Under the pieces are notes generated by a model. It was not told the DNA's origin and ran no database searches. It saw only the letters and a program-made list of their open reading frames with translations. 64,000 nucleotides of DNA, from NCBI GenBank assembly GCA_020747065.1, contig JAGMVK010000005.1:930001-994000 (forward strand), in the 5' to 3' direction. The position numbers and the translations under genes were made by a program. This document shows positions 9,376-21,172 of this stretch, one piece after another; within the stretch, counting starts at the first letter, position 1; the number at the start of each line of letters is the position of its first letter. The DNA is from Cadophora sp. MPI-SDFR-AT-0126. Taxonomy: Eukaryota > Ascomycota > Leotiomycetes > Helotiales > Ploettnerulaceae.

Positions 9376-11876
9376 ATGAACGATCCAGGTCTCGATGAAC
9401 CCATCTCCAACGATGCGAAAGACGTAGAGAATCAAAGGGGCGATCGTGAAGATGAAGAGAAAGAGGAGGAACAGGAGTTTCTGGCCCCCAGTCGATGGTG
9501 GCTTGCGAGTACTGCTTTCCCATTGATCGCTGGGACGTTTGGGTGAGTTTTCCGAGGTTTCTGGACAATAAGCGCATTGGAAGACTGATTCTGTGTGCAG
9601 TCCCATGGCATCAGCGTTCAGTATATGTGCTCTTGTTGTACCTTGGAGACAGGAGATTCCGCCTGGTAAGACGGAGGCTGAGGGTGTGAAGCTGCAGGAT
9701 CCGAAATGGTGAGTCTTTAATTCTCTGATTGTAGTTATAAAATATACAGAAACCTCATTTGCTGATGCTGTGTGAACAGGTTGATCGGTATCAACGCAGC
9801 TCAGCTGGTAATAGCTCTCATATCAAACCTGTTTTTGCTCTTGAATATGGCGAGACGAGTACGATTTTCTATCGCTCAGCCAGTGACAATTATCGGATGG
9901 TATATCCTTCTCTCCAGAACAGACCATCTTAAAACTGACATGTCTAGGTACATCTCCTCATTCGCACTAATCGGCCTATGCGCCTGCGTCTCAGGTCCCC
10001 TAGTAATCCAACCCAAATCCTCCCACGCCTTCAGCCAAGCCTTCTACTACGCCATCTTCTCCGCCTTCCTCTACTTCCTCGTTGCCTCACTTATGCTCTT
10101 TACCGTCTGGGGCGCCTCCAAAGGCCATTACGACAAAGAGTTCCAGCTGACCATGAGCCAACGCACGCTGATGTTACAGACTATCAGTTTCCTGGTGTAT
10201 TTGCTGTGTGGCGCAACGGTGTTTGCGCATATCGAGGGCTGGAACTTCTTGGATGCGGTGTATTGGGCGGACTTCACGCTGTTGACTGTGGGAATTGGTG
10301 ATTTTTCACCGAGTACGCACACGGGCAGAGGACTGTTGTTTCCGTTTGCGATTGGTGGGATCAGTAAGTGATGGATTTGACCTTCCCCTTTTCTCCCGCC
10401 AAAATGGCTCGCTTAGTTGTGGACTTGTGTTTCTATCTTTCTTGGATCTCAGCCGTGCCTGTGATGTGATTTCTTTGAAGAAGAAAAGCGGCTAATGTGT
10501 GTAATTGTACAGTCATTCTAGGTCTCGTAATCGGATCCATCCGCTCCCTCGTCCTCGAACGAGGCAAAGTAAAAATGGGTGCTCGAATGGTCGAAAAAGA
10601 ACGCCGGCGACTCATCGCAAAACTAGAAAAGAGAGACAAAGCCGACGTCCTGAAACCTATCTCCTCAGATCAGAGCTCTCAAAACAATCACAAAAATATC
10701 AACACTACAAATACTAACGGAAAATCTACATCCAATCCACAACCCCTCTCCCGCGTCTCCACCAAGACCCTCACCTCCAAGCCGAATTTCCAAACCGAGC
10801 GTCAGCGCCGCGAAAGAGAATTCACACTCATGCGGCGCATCCAAGAACGTGCCCACACGCGCCGCCTCTGGACATCCCTCACCATCTCCGCCACCGTCTG
10901 GCTCGGTCTCTGGTTCGCAGGTGCTGCTATATTCCACGCATCGGAATCCCATCCGCAATCATGGACGTACTTCGCCTCCCTTTACTTCTCCTACACATCC
11001 CTCCTCACTATCGGCTACGGCGACATCTACCCTGTCTCGAACGCCGGCAAGGCGTTCTTTGTCTTTTGGTCTCTGCTTGCTGTGCCGAGTCTGACGATTC
11101 TGATTAGTAACATGGGCGATACGATCGTGAAGGGGATTAGGGATTTGACGCTTTGGGTGGGGAATTTTACGGTCTTGCCGGGGGAGAAGGGGGTGTTGGC
11201 GACGGTGAAAGAGGGGGTAGGGAAGGTGACTGGGGGGAGGGTTAGGGGCGTTGTCAAAGACCTGGAAGCAGAAGAAGAAAACGGAGAGGAGATGCCACCG
11301 GGCTTGTTGGGAGAGAGTGAGAGACGCAATGAGGAGGACGATTTAGCCGAGAACGAAAACTACAACACAGACTTGGCACAGAAACCGACTCGAAGCGGCA
11401 AGAAACCCAAGAAGAAACCCACCTCCCTCCCCTCCAGCAAAAAAGCTTACCACGTCATCCTCGTCCGCGAAATGAGTAAAGTTATGACCCACCTCAAAAG
11501 TTCCCCACCAAAGCAGTATAGCTTCGAGGAATGGGCGTGGTACCTGAAACTCATCGGTGAAGACGAAAGTAGCGAGGAGACGCATCGAAGGCCGTTGAGA
11601 AGGCCGGAGGCGGATGGTGAGGGGCTGGGTGCTGTAGGGGAAGGGGAGAGCGAGGAGAGGTTGGAGTGGAGTTGGGTGGGGAATAGGAGTCCGCTTATGG
11701 GGGGAAAGGAGGAGGCGGAGTGGGTGCTGGAGAGGTTGATGAGGAGGTTGGAAGAGGAGTTGGAAGACTTAAGGAGGCAGGAAGCGGAGGAGAAGGGTGG
11801 AAAGGAGGGAGCTGTGGTGAGGGATGAGTCTAAGAGGCGAAGGAGAAAGGACGAGGATAGTGGATTGTCATCATGA
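9376..11876 (+). CDS. TOK-type outward-rectifying two-pore potassium channel
   Basis: Five exons, 9376-9542, 9601-9708, 9780-9899, 9948-10363 and 10513-11876, join to exactly 2175 nt, 724 residues. The fungal TOK family has eight membrane segments and two pore loops in the plasma membrane and passes outward K+ current. The N-terminus is acidic and cytosolic. Four hydrophobic segments follow, then pore one with filter TVGIGDFSP near residue 245 and pore two with TIGYGDIYP near 436. The C-terminal tail is long, highly charged and likely coiled coil (RRLEEELEDLRRQEAEEKGG). The fourth exon border rests on a 48 nt intron (9900-9947) whose retention would keep the frame. Confidence 0.9.
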
Positions 11877-12037
11877 GATGATTAAAATGGAGTGGGTGGA
11901 GCTTGGGAAAAGCTCCCATTGCCCAAGGTAATGTGCGCTTTGTATGATAATCCTGTACTCTTATCCAATCTATACCCCAATATATATATATATTCCTATC
12001 CTCATAGCCAAGGACTAAGAATCCAATTTTCAAGTCC

Positions 12038-14500
12038 TTACTCATCATCATCATCTGAATCCTGAATAAAAGGGGGCGGACCCGGTACACTGTCATGCAA
12101 CAGACTATCCGATAACAGCTGAGTCTTTGACAAAATCTGAGACGAGGACATCGAGAACTGGGGTTGGGATTCATGCCCTTGCGTTTCGGCATCAGAGCCT
12201 TGGCGAGGGGTTGGCAACCTCGCCGGTGTACTCGTGACGGGTCGAGCGGGTGACTCCCATATGATTTCGCCCTGTGAGTATCGCATTGGTGTTTGTGTTT
12301 GGCTTAGATCGACGGTTGTCGCTTGTGATGCTGGTGGGCGGATGAATTTTTGAGGGGGTCGAGGAGTGGCTTGTGGTGATGGGGAGGACGGTATTCTCTC
12401 GTCGATATATTCGTCTGTTTCTTTGATGGACTCGATCTCATCTTCGTCGCCCTCTTCAGGAGATGCTTGTGACGGGTGGGCAGGTTGTGTAAATTGCTTC
12501 ATCGTATTCACAATCTGCTCGTCGAGTTCTTGCGTGTCTGTTGATGATGATTTTGGATGGGTCGGCTCTGGCTCGAAACGATCTGGGAATAGTGGCGGTA
12601 GAAGATTGGCCATGAGCTCATCGATCACAGCAGGTGCAACTCGTGAGGTTTTGAAAGGCGGTGCCTTGAGCCACCCATTTTCCTTCAACTCTGGCAGATG
12701 CTTTGGATCTGCGAGTTGATATACTTGCAGGATCTCGTATGCCCTCCAGGTAGACGCTTTCTTGTTGAAGTCGACATTGCCCAGCCCTGTATCGTCCATC
12801 AGCTCCCCAGGTCTCTTTGCTGGGCCGATCTCAGCCATATACTTGAGCATTGAGGTAGGCTTCATCTCATATATCCATATGCGGCGGACTGGTAGAGCGA
12901 ATGCCCAATTCCGGAATTCGTGATTCTTTGCACCGCTGACGATGTTTGTGACATGTGCAGGGTGCATAGAAACGAACACGTCTGATTCAGCTGTTCTTGG
13001 TCCCATTGATTGAACATGCTGGGTGGAGATACGCTGGCTCTCCATGATTTGTGTCTTTTCAACGGCGGTTTCGTGTTCCATGCCGGTATCCTCCTCTTCC
13101 TCATCCTCCTCTTTATCCTCCTCATCGTCGTCCTCCAAGACTTCTGTTCTCTTTGCGGTCTTGGAACGTCGCTCCGAAGAGCTCAAGATCCGGTCGGCTT
13201 CCCTCTGGGTCTCCAGGCCGATATTTCCGTAACAAGTCTCTGGCTCTGGTTCTTCCTCTTGGCTTTCTTGCTCTGCGAGAACTGCAGTATTTCCGAGTTC
13301 TGGAGATTCTTCCGTGTGATGGTCTAGATCTTCTGTAATTTCACCCAGATCCAATTCCACTGACCCTGACGGTTCCATAGACTGGGAGATACGAAAGTCT
13401 TCCTCATTGCCAAGTTCGGGGGGCGCAGCCTGGTCTACAGGCTCATTGGCAATATCTCGTCCCAGCATTATCTCCTCATCTTCTTCAAGATTATCATCAC
13501 TCTCTGCATCGGAATCCGAAATCTCTGTCCTTTTCATCGCAGATTTTCTAGCAGGGGTTGGCCTCCTCTTTACTACTGGTGAAGCTGGCTCCTCATCATC
13601 ATCGTTGTCAGGAAAAGCAAATCGAACACTCTTCGCGGGACTTGGCCGCTTGGCCGGTGAAGAAGGAACCCGACTGAACTGACTTGTATCGGCCGTGTCG
13701 TAAGTGTCTTTGACTTCGAGTTTGGGAATCTTGTCAGGACTGACTTCAGGTCTTCGGCTAGTGTTGAAGGGTATTGGGGTATTCATTGATGTCTCTTTCA
13801 GGGGAGATCGTCTCAAAGACCTTCTCGAAGGTAAAGAGAGCGGGGTTGCTGGAGATTGTGACGAGGGAATCTCTGTTGCCCGTATTCGTCGAGGTGTTTG
13901 CGGCGGCGGCATCACTTTCATTTGAGATGGTTGTGGTTGTGCAGCATTCGTCTTGGACGACTCTCCAATCATTTTCTTGGAGGACAGTGTGGGTAGATCC
14001 GCCTGCGACGAACTTGGTACGTCAAATATAGACGGATCTTCTTCATCGTCAGGTGCGGATGTAAAACTCCAATCCATCTGGGTGAGGCGCTGCGTGTGAA
14101 ATGAAGGTGTGCTGTCCGGCTCATCCCCCATAGTTTTCCTCCGCTTACTTCTTCGTTTCTTTGCTTGCTTCTCGTAGTCTCCATCAGGCTCCTCTATCTC
14201 ATCTGGATCTTCATCCTCTTCGCTCAACAGGGGTGGATTGTGCATGCTCAAATAGTCCATCTGTGTGAGTGTTTCCTGCTTCGGAATCCGAACCGTTGTT
14301 TTCTTCCCATACGATCTGATGCGCTTCCTCGGTACAGGTAATCTCGTTTGTGTTAAAGGCGTGGAAGATTTGTAGACTCGATCTGGGGGAGCACTGATGC
14401 GCTTCCTTGGTGCCGGCAATTTGGTTTGTGTCAATGGCGGTGCTTCGTGCATTTGATCGAGGGCCTCAGTGGGGCGAGTAGCCTTCTTGCGCGAAGGCAT
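12038..14500 (-). CDS. Long disordered nuclear-type protein with ASCH/PUA-like domain
   Basis: A single-exon ORF of 820 residues, convergent with the K+ channel gene. Residues 1-110 hold near-repeats LTQTKLPAPRKRI and LTQTRLPVPRKRI, then LTQMDYL and LTQMDWSF. The middle is Ser/Pro- and Glu/Asp-rich, basic and acidic in blocks, and probably disordered. Near residues 520-640 there is one globular region: MHPAHVTNIVSGAKNHEFR, then VRRIWIYEMKPTSMLKYMAE and GLGNVDFNKK. The pattern (HP..V..I.SG.K..EFR ... RIWIY) matches the ASCH/PUA-like fold of COG4933-type proteins, thought to bind RNA or modified nucleotides. The C-terminus is Ser/Gln-rich and ends in an acidic DSDDDDE tail. A nuclear, nucleic-acid-associated role is inference. 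Confidence 0.75.
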   Translation of the reverse strand: MPSRKKATRPTEALDQMHEAPPLTQTKLPAPRKRISAPPDRVYKSSTPLTQTRLPVPRKRIRSYGKKTTVRIPKQETLTQMDYLSMHNPPLLSEEDEDPDEIEEPDGDYEKQAKKRRSKRRKTMGDEPDSTPSFHTQRLTQMDWSFTSAPDDEEDPSIFDVPSSSQADLPTLSSKKMIGESSKTNAAQPQPSQMKVMPPPQTPRRIRATEIPSSQSPATPLSLPSRRSLRRSPLKETSMNTPIPFNTSRRPEVSPDKIPKLEVKDTYDTADTSQFSRVPSSPAKRPSPAKSVRFAFPDNDDDEEPASPVVKRRPTPARKSAMKRTEISDSDAESDDNLEEDEEIMLGRDIANEPVDQAAPPELGNEEDFRISQSMEPSGSVELDLGEITEDLDHHTEESPELGNTAVLAEQESQEEEPEPETCYGNIGLETQREADRILSSSERRSKTAKRTEVLEDDDEEDKEEDEEEEDTGMEHETAVEKTQIMESQRISTQHVQSMGPRTAESDVFVSMHPAHVTNIVSGAKNHEFRNWAFALPVRRIWIYEMKPTSMLKYMAEIGPAKRPGELMDDTGLGNVDFNKKASTWRAYEILQVYQLADPKHLPELKENGWLKAPPFKTSRVAPAVIDELMANLLPPLFPDRFEPEPTHPKSSSTDTQELDEQIVNTMKQFTQPAHPSQASPEEGDEDEIESIKETDEYIDERIPSSPSPQATPRPPQKFIRPPASQATTVDLSQTQTPMRYSQGEIIWESPARPVTSTPARLPTPRQGSDAETQGHESQPQFSMSSSQILSKTQLLSDSLLHDSVPGPPPFIQDSDDDDE

Positions 14501-15903
14501 CTCTGAACAGGTGAATTGGTATTCGAATGTTTACTAGGTAGAGTCAAGTAGACAAGTTCCCTGGACGAGGTTGTCCAGGAACGCGTCGGGATTTCCGCGA
14601 CGCGAATCCCTGCAAGTTGATGTCACCACTTAAACACGAAAGCACTCACTCCACTTTCTTTGACTACGATGCATCCTTCGATAATCAATAATAATCGCAA
14701 GCTTCTGCCGTTAATGAGACTTCGTGAGATGGACGGACTCTAGTTGAAGGTATGGACGCATTAAATCTTGAACCGGTATCGCAGTGCAAGAACAATCACC
14801 GTTTGACGAATCTTTGCCAAGCTGGTTTCTTTGCCTGTGCCTGTCAGGGAGAGGACACTTACTTACTATCAGAACGGGTGGCAAAGAAGAAAGCGGTAAG
14901 TCTTCAAGCTCCATGATTCCGGAAGATGCACTTCTGGTGAGAGTTTGTGAACAAAGAGACATTCGCTTATGTTCGTGATAGGCTCAGCTGGCCATGAGCG
15001 ATGAAGTGAAGCTCGCCAATACTGTACCATATCACAGTCAATCATGGATCGATCGCCTACGGGCCGACGGTCAGATCAGACCGTAATCTGACAGAAATAC
15101 CCGTTTCCATCTTCTCCTCTCTTCATTCTCGCTGTCAAGATACACTGCTATGCCTGGTACCTCGCTGTATGTTTTTTTCGCCTCCAGTATCTCAATAATC
15201 AAATTTGGTAAAGCCATTCCTCCTATCCACGTTTCAGCGGTTGCGATCTTCAGAGCATGTGAAGAAGTCATAAACAACCACTGCTATTATCTCACATCAC
15301 TATTTCATGTACATGAGTTTGGCCTTTTCCCAGTCGGGTGTGAAGTCTCTTCTAAGCTGGCCGGGTATACGAAGTGCATGTCGAGCTCGCTTATCACCCC
15401 CTCTCCTTCCTCACTACATACGAGATATAGCCCTTCTAAGAATGCCTTCGCCTTCCTTCTCGCGCCCATTATAGGTGGTAAGTGCAACTCTGGCTTTGCA
15501 TCACCATTATGCGCACGACTATCTAACCGATCATCGAAGCTGAGAAGAGCCGACATTCACATATACCCATCGCGGGCCCCGACTTGAGAGAACAAAGTAT
15601 CGTTCGCGTGTAACGAGGCCAAAGCCAAGCAGGTGATACTCATTTCTTCTACTGTGTACTCTCGTTCTCTGTACTCGCTTCAGCCCCACCCTGAGTATCT
15701 CTCAAGGAGTACGAATAATGCAGATAGCCTCCCTTCCCGCTCACAACATACACACACAATCTGAGCCCTGTCCAGAGTTCTGTTCCGTCATATGCTGATC
15801 GTATAATGTAGACTCACTACCTTCCATTCCGCAACATACCGACTTCGAATCGTCATCGCAACGCTACCCGCACTCTCATTTGGAGATAGGAGACGCGTTC
15901 AAG
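14501..15903. other. Intergenic, 1.4 kb, no confident gene
   Basis: It separates the ASCH-domain gene (-) from the FAD oxidase gene (+), so both promoters lie here. Two minus-strand ORFs (15305-15556 and 15071-15277) look mildly protein-like, but I could not join them with consistent splice phases. Confidence 0.45.
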
Positions 15904-17801
15904 ATGCAGAGCTTCGAGATACCAGATCATGGCACCATAGAAGGAATGTCAGATACCGCTGCGTTTGCTCCACCTGGTTCAGAACTTTATGAGAAACATA
16001 TCAAACGATGGTCAAAAGCTGCAGAGAAGCCAGCCGTAAGCATTTTTCTCGATCTGTGTTGCACCCCCTTAGCTGGAGCACCAGTCTGACGATCTTTAGT
16101 CCTTCATCCTACTTCCAGGATGTGCTGAAGATGTCTCGAAGTCGATTCTCTTCTGCAACAAACATGGACTAGATTTTGCTGTCTGCGGCGGTGGTCATGC
16201 AACAAGCGGCTCTTCATCTTCTAATGGCGGGGTCTCGATTGACCTTTCCAGAATGTGAGATCACCGTCAATATCTACCTGATCCTTGAGGCCGAAATTTC
16301 TCTAACCTAGAAGTCTTTAGGAATCGAGTGACCGTTGATGCAGAGGGGAAGACCGTTACAGCACAAGGCGGGGCACTGTGGAGAGATGTTGATGCAGAAG
16401 CAGAGAAATATGGGCTTGCTGCAGTGGGCGGCACGGTTAATCGTAAGTAATCCACCTTCGACCGTACATACTCCAATTTCTAGCAGCATGTGTTAGTCGC
16501 TTTTTCAGAACCTGCAACCACGGAGAGCTGAGTTTCGAAACAGATACTGGAGTTGGCGGACTGAGTTTGGGAGGAGGCTATGGCTACCTGACTCCAGCCC
16601 ATGGGCTTGTTATTGACAATATCCTGGCTGTTGAGTACGTGCTTTCTGATGGCCAAATCATCACTGCCTCCGAGAAAGAGAATGCAGATCTATTCTGGGC
16701 CGCTCGAGGAGCCGGAACTTGCTTTGGTGTATGTATCTCCCCAGCCTAATCCACCATCAATTCAAATCGTGATGTACCTGACATATGGCCCGCTCCATTC
16801 GAACAGCACTCCCGATTTATAATTCGCTGATCTGACCTAGGTTGCGACTTCCTTTACATACAGAGCACACGAGCAGAAAGATCCTGTTTGGGCTGCATTG
16901 CTCAGGTTCGAGAATGATCAACTTCCTGCTGTGATCGACTTCGGTAATAGATTCCTCGAAATTGGCGACGAAAGGACTCTCCTCCTTGTTGCATTCGCCA
17001 AGGTTCCAGACTTCGGTGACATACCGTCTATAGTGGCCGTTTGCTTCTACAAGGGACAAGAAGCTATGGGAAAGTCATTTTATGATGATCTCTTCCATCT
17101 GAACCCAACCGTCCTGAAGATGGGTGCCATACCGTATTCAGCCATGAATGCCTATCAGAACGACATTGTTCATCATGGGTTGCGAAGATCCATGAAAGGC
17201 TCGGCTTTCATGGTTCCGCTCAGTCTTGGCAGGATCAAGGCAATCCAGGAAGAATTTATCGAGTTTGTATCCGATCAGAAGGATGCTGACATGTCAGCTG
17301 CTCTCATCGAATATTATCCTTTCAAGAACCTAATCAGAATCCCCCAGACTGCCACGGCTTTTGCGAATCGAGGCGCATACAGCAATTTGGTGTTCATCAT
17401 AACTTGGACAAAGGAAGAGCTCGACGATATATGTCGAGGGAAGGTCAGCACATTCCAAGGATGATTTCTAAAGTCCTTCTCGTATCCTCATGCCTCAAAT
17501 CATCGATGCTAATTTGTGGAACAAGGCCCGGCGCTGGACAAGTATGGTACAGGAGGAGTTCCAGAAGGTCAAATCAGCCATGGTCTCCGCGGGCGAGGTC
17601 GACTCTGTCACGAAAGATGGAATTGGAGAGTACATGAATTACGACGGTCAGTATCCATCTCACCTGAGAGCTCAACAGACTGACGATGATCTAGGTTTCG
17701 GCTCCGATGGTGATAAAATGTTTGGCGTCAACTATCCCCGGCTCAGAGAGTTGAAACTGCGCTATGACCCAAAGAATCTTTTTAACAGGGTCCAAAGCTG
17801 A
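15904..17801 (+). CDS. BBE-family FAD-linked oxidoreductase (PCMH-type)
   Basis: Seven exons, 15904-16035, 16100-16254, 16321-16442, 16544-16728, 16841-17443, 17526-17646 and 17695-17801, join in frame to 474 residues. These flavoenzymes use O2 to oxidise alcohols, sugars or secondary metabolites. The FAD domain shows [19 protein letters not shown], whose His is the usual covalent FAD site. [17 protein letters not shown] follows and lacks the second (Cys) attachment residue of bicovalent members. The C-terminal BBE signature is [18 protein letters not shown]. No signal peptide is visible from the only in-frame ATG, so an intracellular enzyme is likely. The substrate cannot be told. It is convergent with the RGS-LOV gene. 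Confidence 0.88.
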
Positions 17802-18132
17802 TCTAATCAGGGAAAGTACGGAGCCTTGTGAGGTGGATTTGATTTGTTGCTTTACTGTGCCTAAATTTCCAAAGCTAAAGGTTTGGAGTTGCATGTTGAT
17901 CGGACTCAGAAGATGAATCATGACTTAATTTCTGCCTTCGGATGGGTCTCATCAGTACATCTACCTGTTCATTCAGCTGGATGTGAGTTGTATGCCCAAT
18001 CTGCAGTGTATATGTGAACAATTGTCTCCCTAAGCAGGTGAACATTTGATGTATCAGATTATACATTAGGATATCAAATTCCTCAGGCTACGTGGTAAAG
18101 CTTTCTTTCCTCTTGCTAGGCGTCCCTCCTTC
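17802..18132. other. Convergent intergenic gap
   Basis: This 331 bp gap lies between the stop codons of the oxidase and the RGS-LOV gene and probably holds both 3' ends. I see nothing else in it. Confidence 0.5.
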
Positions 18133-20293
18133 TCAACTCCCCGCACTCGCTGAACTCCTCAGATAATCGGCATAAAGTTGCCTATCATCTGGCTCACCAT
18201 TCGTCCTCGCTGCATCAGCCCTCCCGATCAACACCTCCGTTCTAGACCCCCTCGCTCTTTTCAGTCCAAATCCCCCATCTGAATCCAGATCTATACTAGG
18301 AGTTGCCCTCACAGAACCAGCGCGACTAGTGTTTCTCGACCGACTAGCATTTGCAGCCAGACGCCTCCCCTCATCCGCCATCTCATCCACCATATCATAT
18401 ATGGGATCTCTCCTCCCGTAAGTCGTGTGCGTGGGCTCTCCATCCACCGGTACCAGAATCACCATCCATACTCCAACCCGATCGTCACTTCCTAGCAGAG
18501 GTGTGCATCGGATGAATCTGGGCTTGACCTCTGATGGTCCTCGGCCACGCTCGCCGACGTGCGTGTTCTTAGGTAGCCAAAGCACTTTTGCCGTTACGGA
18601 TGCTCCGTCTCGGAATGCGGACTCGAGAGCTGAGATCGTTTGAGTTGGCCCACCGAGTTTGGTGAAGAGATGAGTGCGCAAGAGACCTGGAATGCGGAGG
18701 GAAGGCGAGACGAATATTATTTGTAATGAAGGGTAAGGACGGACGAGGAGATACTGTCGTTTATTGTCAGCGCATTGCCTGGGTGCCTGTTTTGTTTCTC
18801 GCTTACATGTTTGTATACCCCTGGTAAATTCATATTCATTGGGTTTGGATTACTGATATTCAGATGCGGAAAATTGAGTCCATTATCCACGAGCTCATCA
18901 CCCCCAATGATTCGTTTCGACTGTCCTCTATTTTTCACGCTTGTCGGTACACTTGATCTGACAGAGCCGCCATCTGTTGACTCGTCGCCTCCGCGACTGT
19001 TTCGGTTAACGACATCGGATTCTTCTTCGCTGAACATCATGCTCAATTCTTGGAGCTTGGTGAGAGACTCTTTGGATCTATTCTTTGGATGGTGGACTGA
19101 GAACCTGGATTGTAAACTATTGTGTCTTGTGCCGTGGGTCGCTTCAAGGCGTTTCGCTTCGTCGTTTTGCAGGAGTGCGCGAAAGGACTCGATTCCCAGA
19201 CCCTCTCTTACGAGTCCTGTGACATCGATTTGAGCGCCGATGAAATAACGAATTATGCCTTTGTCATCGTAAAGGGGAGAACACATGAGAAGATTGACGA
19301 ATGGGGTTCCGTCTCGGCGACTGGCTCTGTCAGTTGCGTTCAAATTTCTTGGTCAGGCAGTTGGGCGTTACTAGTTCAGTAGTATCTCGTTTGATTCCTG
19401 TCCGAGAGATATTGCTTTTGCCAGCCTCAGCGTCGTATCCTTGTCTGTCGCTGGACCCTGCAGGAACCTGCAGTTGGTGTTGATCGCGTAACTCGTGCCG
19501 TACTGGGTTGTTCTGTGGAACTCTGCGAGATAGATCAGTCAACGTCCACTGTCATGGGCATCCGAAGAGACGAACCTTCACTTGCGAATATTATAGGATT
19601 GTCGTGAACTGATGGGTCTGTCAAACAGTAGACTTCGGCCAAATTTCCAACCAGATCCCGCATTATCGGAATTCCCTGGCCGGTTATATCTCTCGCGACA
19701 CAATCGCTAACAACACCGATCAAAGTGTGGGTAACAAAGGCTGGCAAAGCCTCTGAACAGAGCAGTAGTAGCTCTCTAGCTGCATAGTCCTCGAAACGAA
19801 CATCTGTCGCTGCAGCTTGAAGTCGCGAGAACTTGCAGTAATCCGTATGCGACGGCCAGCGAATCGACCTGGCAACCGAATTTGCATACTCGATCGCTTT
19901 CATCGCTTTACGCATCTCCAGATATCGGATGAGAGTGGGTACTAGACTCGGCCTGAAGCGATTGAGGAATGTCGAGAATTGGTAGAAAAGGAGATGGTCT
20001 CCCAAAATGAAGTGGAGGTGTTCAGCGGAAAAGAGTCGCTTGACGACATCTTCAATACGGTCATCGCTACCTGAAGCGGCTGGCGGTTGAAGGTTGAAGA
20101 ATTCTGCTTCTGTTGTATCTGTGTCTTCCACCGCAGGTGTCTTCTGGTCAGCCTCTTCCGCCATGTTGAAAATTGTGTCGTCGAGGGAAATCTTGACTGC
20201 AGGGAGATGAATATCCAGTTGATCTTTCCCAGGGAAATGTGAAATTCGATTTACTGATATCGTCGGACTGCTTTGAGCGCTTGCTGGTTCCAT
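18133..20293 (-). CDS. RGS-LOV blue-light photoreceptor, BcLOV4-like
   Basis: Four minus-strand exons, 20293-19576, 19522-19372, 19320-18807 and 18753-18133, join to 2004 nt, 667 residues. Residues about 60-200 are an RGS-like helical domain (VVKRLFSAEHLHFILGDHLL). A LOV domain follows: TDPSVHDNPIIFASEEFHRT, then INTNCRFLQGP with the flavin-adduct Cys near residue 257, then LLNYRRDGTPFVNLLM and YFIGAQIDVTGLV. The C-terminal third is the conserved region of unknown function (YLLVRPYPSLQIIFVSPSLR) plus a Ser/Arg-rich tail. In Botrytis BcLOV4, this architecture binds anionic membrane lipids on blue light through an amphipathic helix after the LOV core. The same action here is inferred. The start is the first in-frame ATG. 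A uORF overlaps it. Confidence 0.9.
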
Positions 20294-20339
20294 TTGCGTT
20301 CTTCTTGTTGTTCTCAAAAGCACACAGTAACGGGAGCAT
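20148..20339 (-). promoter_or_regulatory. Overlapping upstream ORF of the RGS-LOV gene
   Basis: A 63-codon ORF with its own ATG at 20339 lies 46 nt upstream of the RGS-LOV start, in another frame, and ends inside the coding region. If the leader is transcribed from beyond 20339, scanning ribosomes meet this ATG first. It could reduce translation. It is not relevant if transcription starts downstream of it. Confidence 0.4.
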
Positions 20340-21172
20340 ACTGCTGTCAAGATGATTCGAGATGGAGGTACAAGGGAAATTGTGTGTTACTTCTCAAAGC
20401 AGTCTCTGACGCGAGGGGGAAAGATTATGGAAATCATGACTTTAGCGATCCCCAGGGCCATCGAACAGAGAAACTTGCTTCAAGAATGGGGAAGGCTTTG
20501 AAATTAGAGCCGAATCTCTAACAGGGAGATACTGGTTGAAACCGAGCGATGACAACAGTTGCATGTACCACTGTCATGTGGGTGGCAAGTGCCCGAGGAG
20601 ACGAAGCGTTAGCTCCGCTGCGGATACTCTTCCCCATCATCTAGATTAAGCTCCGGCAGTCTCTGCTTGTAGGATATTGCTCACTTGCGACCCTGTATTT
20701 ACAAGTCAGTCACCACTTAGGACGTTGCGAGACTTGTATCGTCCAATTCTGTTGCGAAGATCCATGTGGCACAGACGATCGACTTTCAAAAGATGAGAAG
20801 GAGATAAACAGAGGTAGATCTCGATGCCGAGAATAGGATCATCTTTCTGGCCATCTTGGATATCATCGAGCGTCTGGCAGTCAATATCCACCCCGCTTTG
20901 GCCCAAAGCTACGGGATCGGGGTGACCTTGTCAACGAAGACATGGGTTGATCCTGGTGCAGATAATCCACATGCCAGATCCTTGGGAATTGCTCGCTGTG
21001 CTTTTTCAATAATGAAGAAGATCTTCAGAATAGAAGCACGTGGCTCTCTCGTGGCATTATTAAAGTTGCTCCACAGTCAAGGCTTACCGTGCAAATTTAA
21101 TTTTGCTTGTTGTTAAGGGCCAGCGATGATAAAGGCAAAGCAGCAGATGTAGATAGTTCCACACAAGCTCCG

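Noticed and set aside
15071..15556. Two minus-strand ORFs that might form one gene
   Set aside because: Locally protein-like, but no splice joint kept the phase of both parts.
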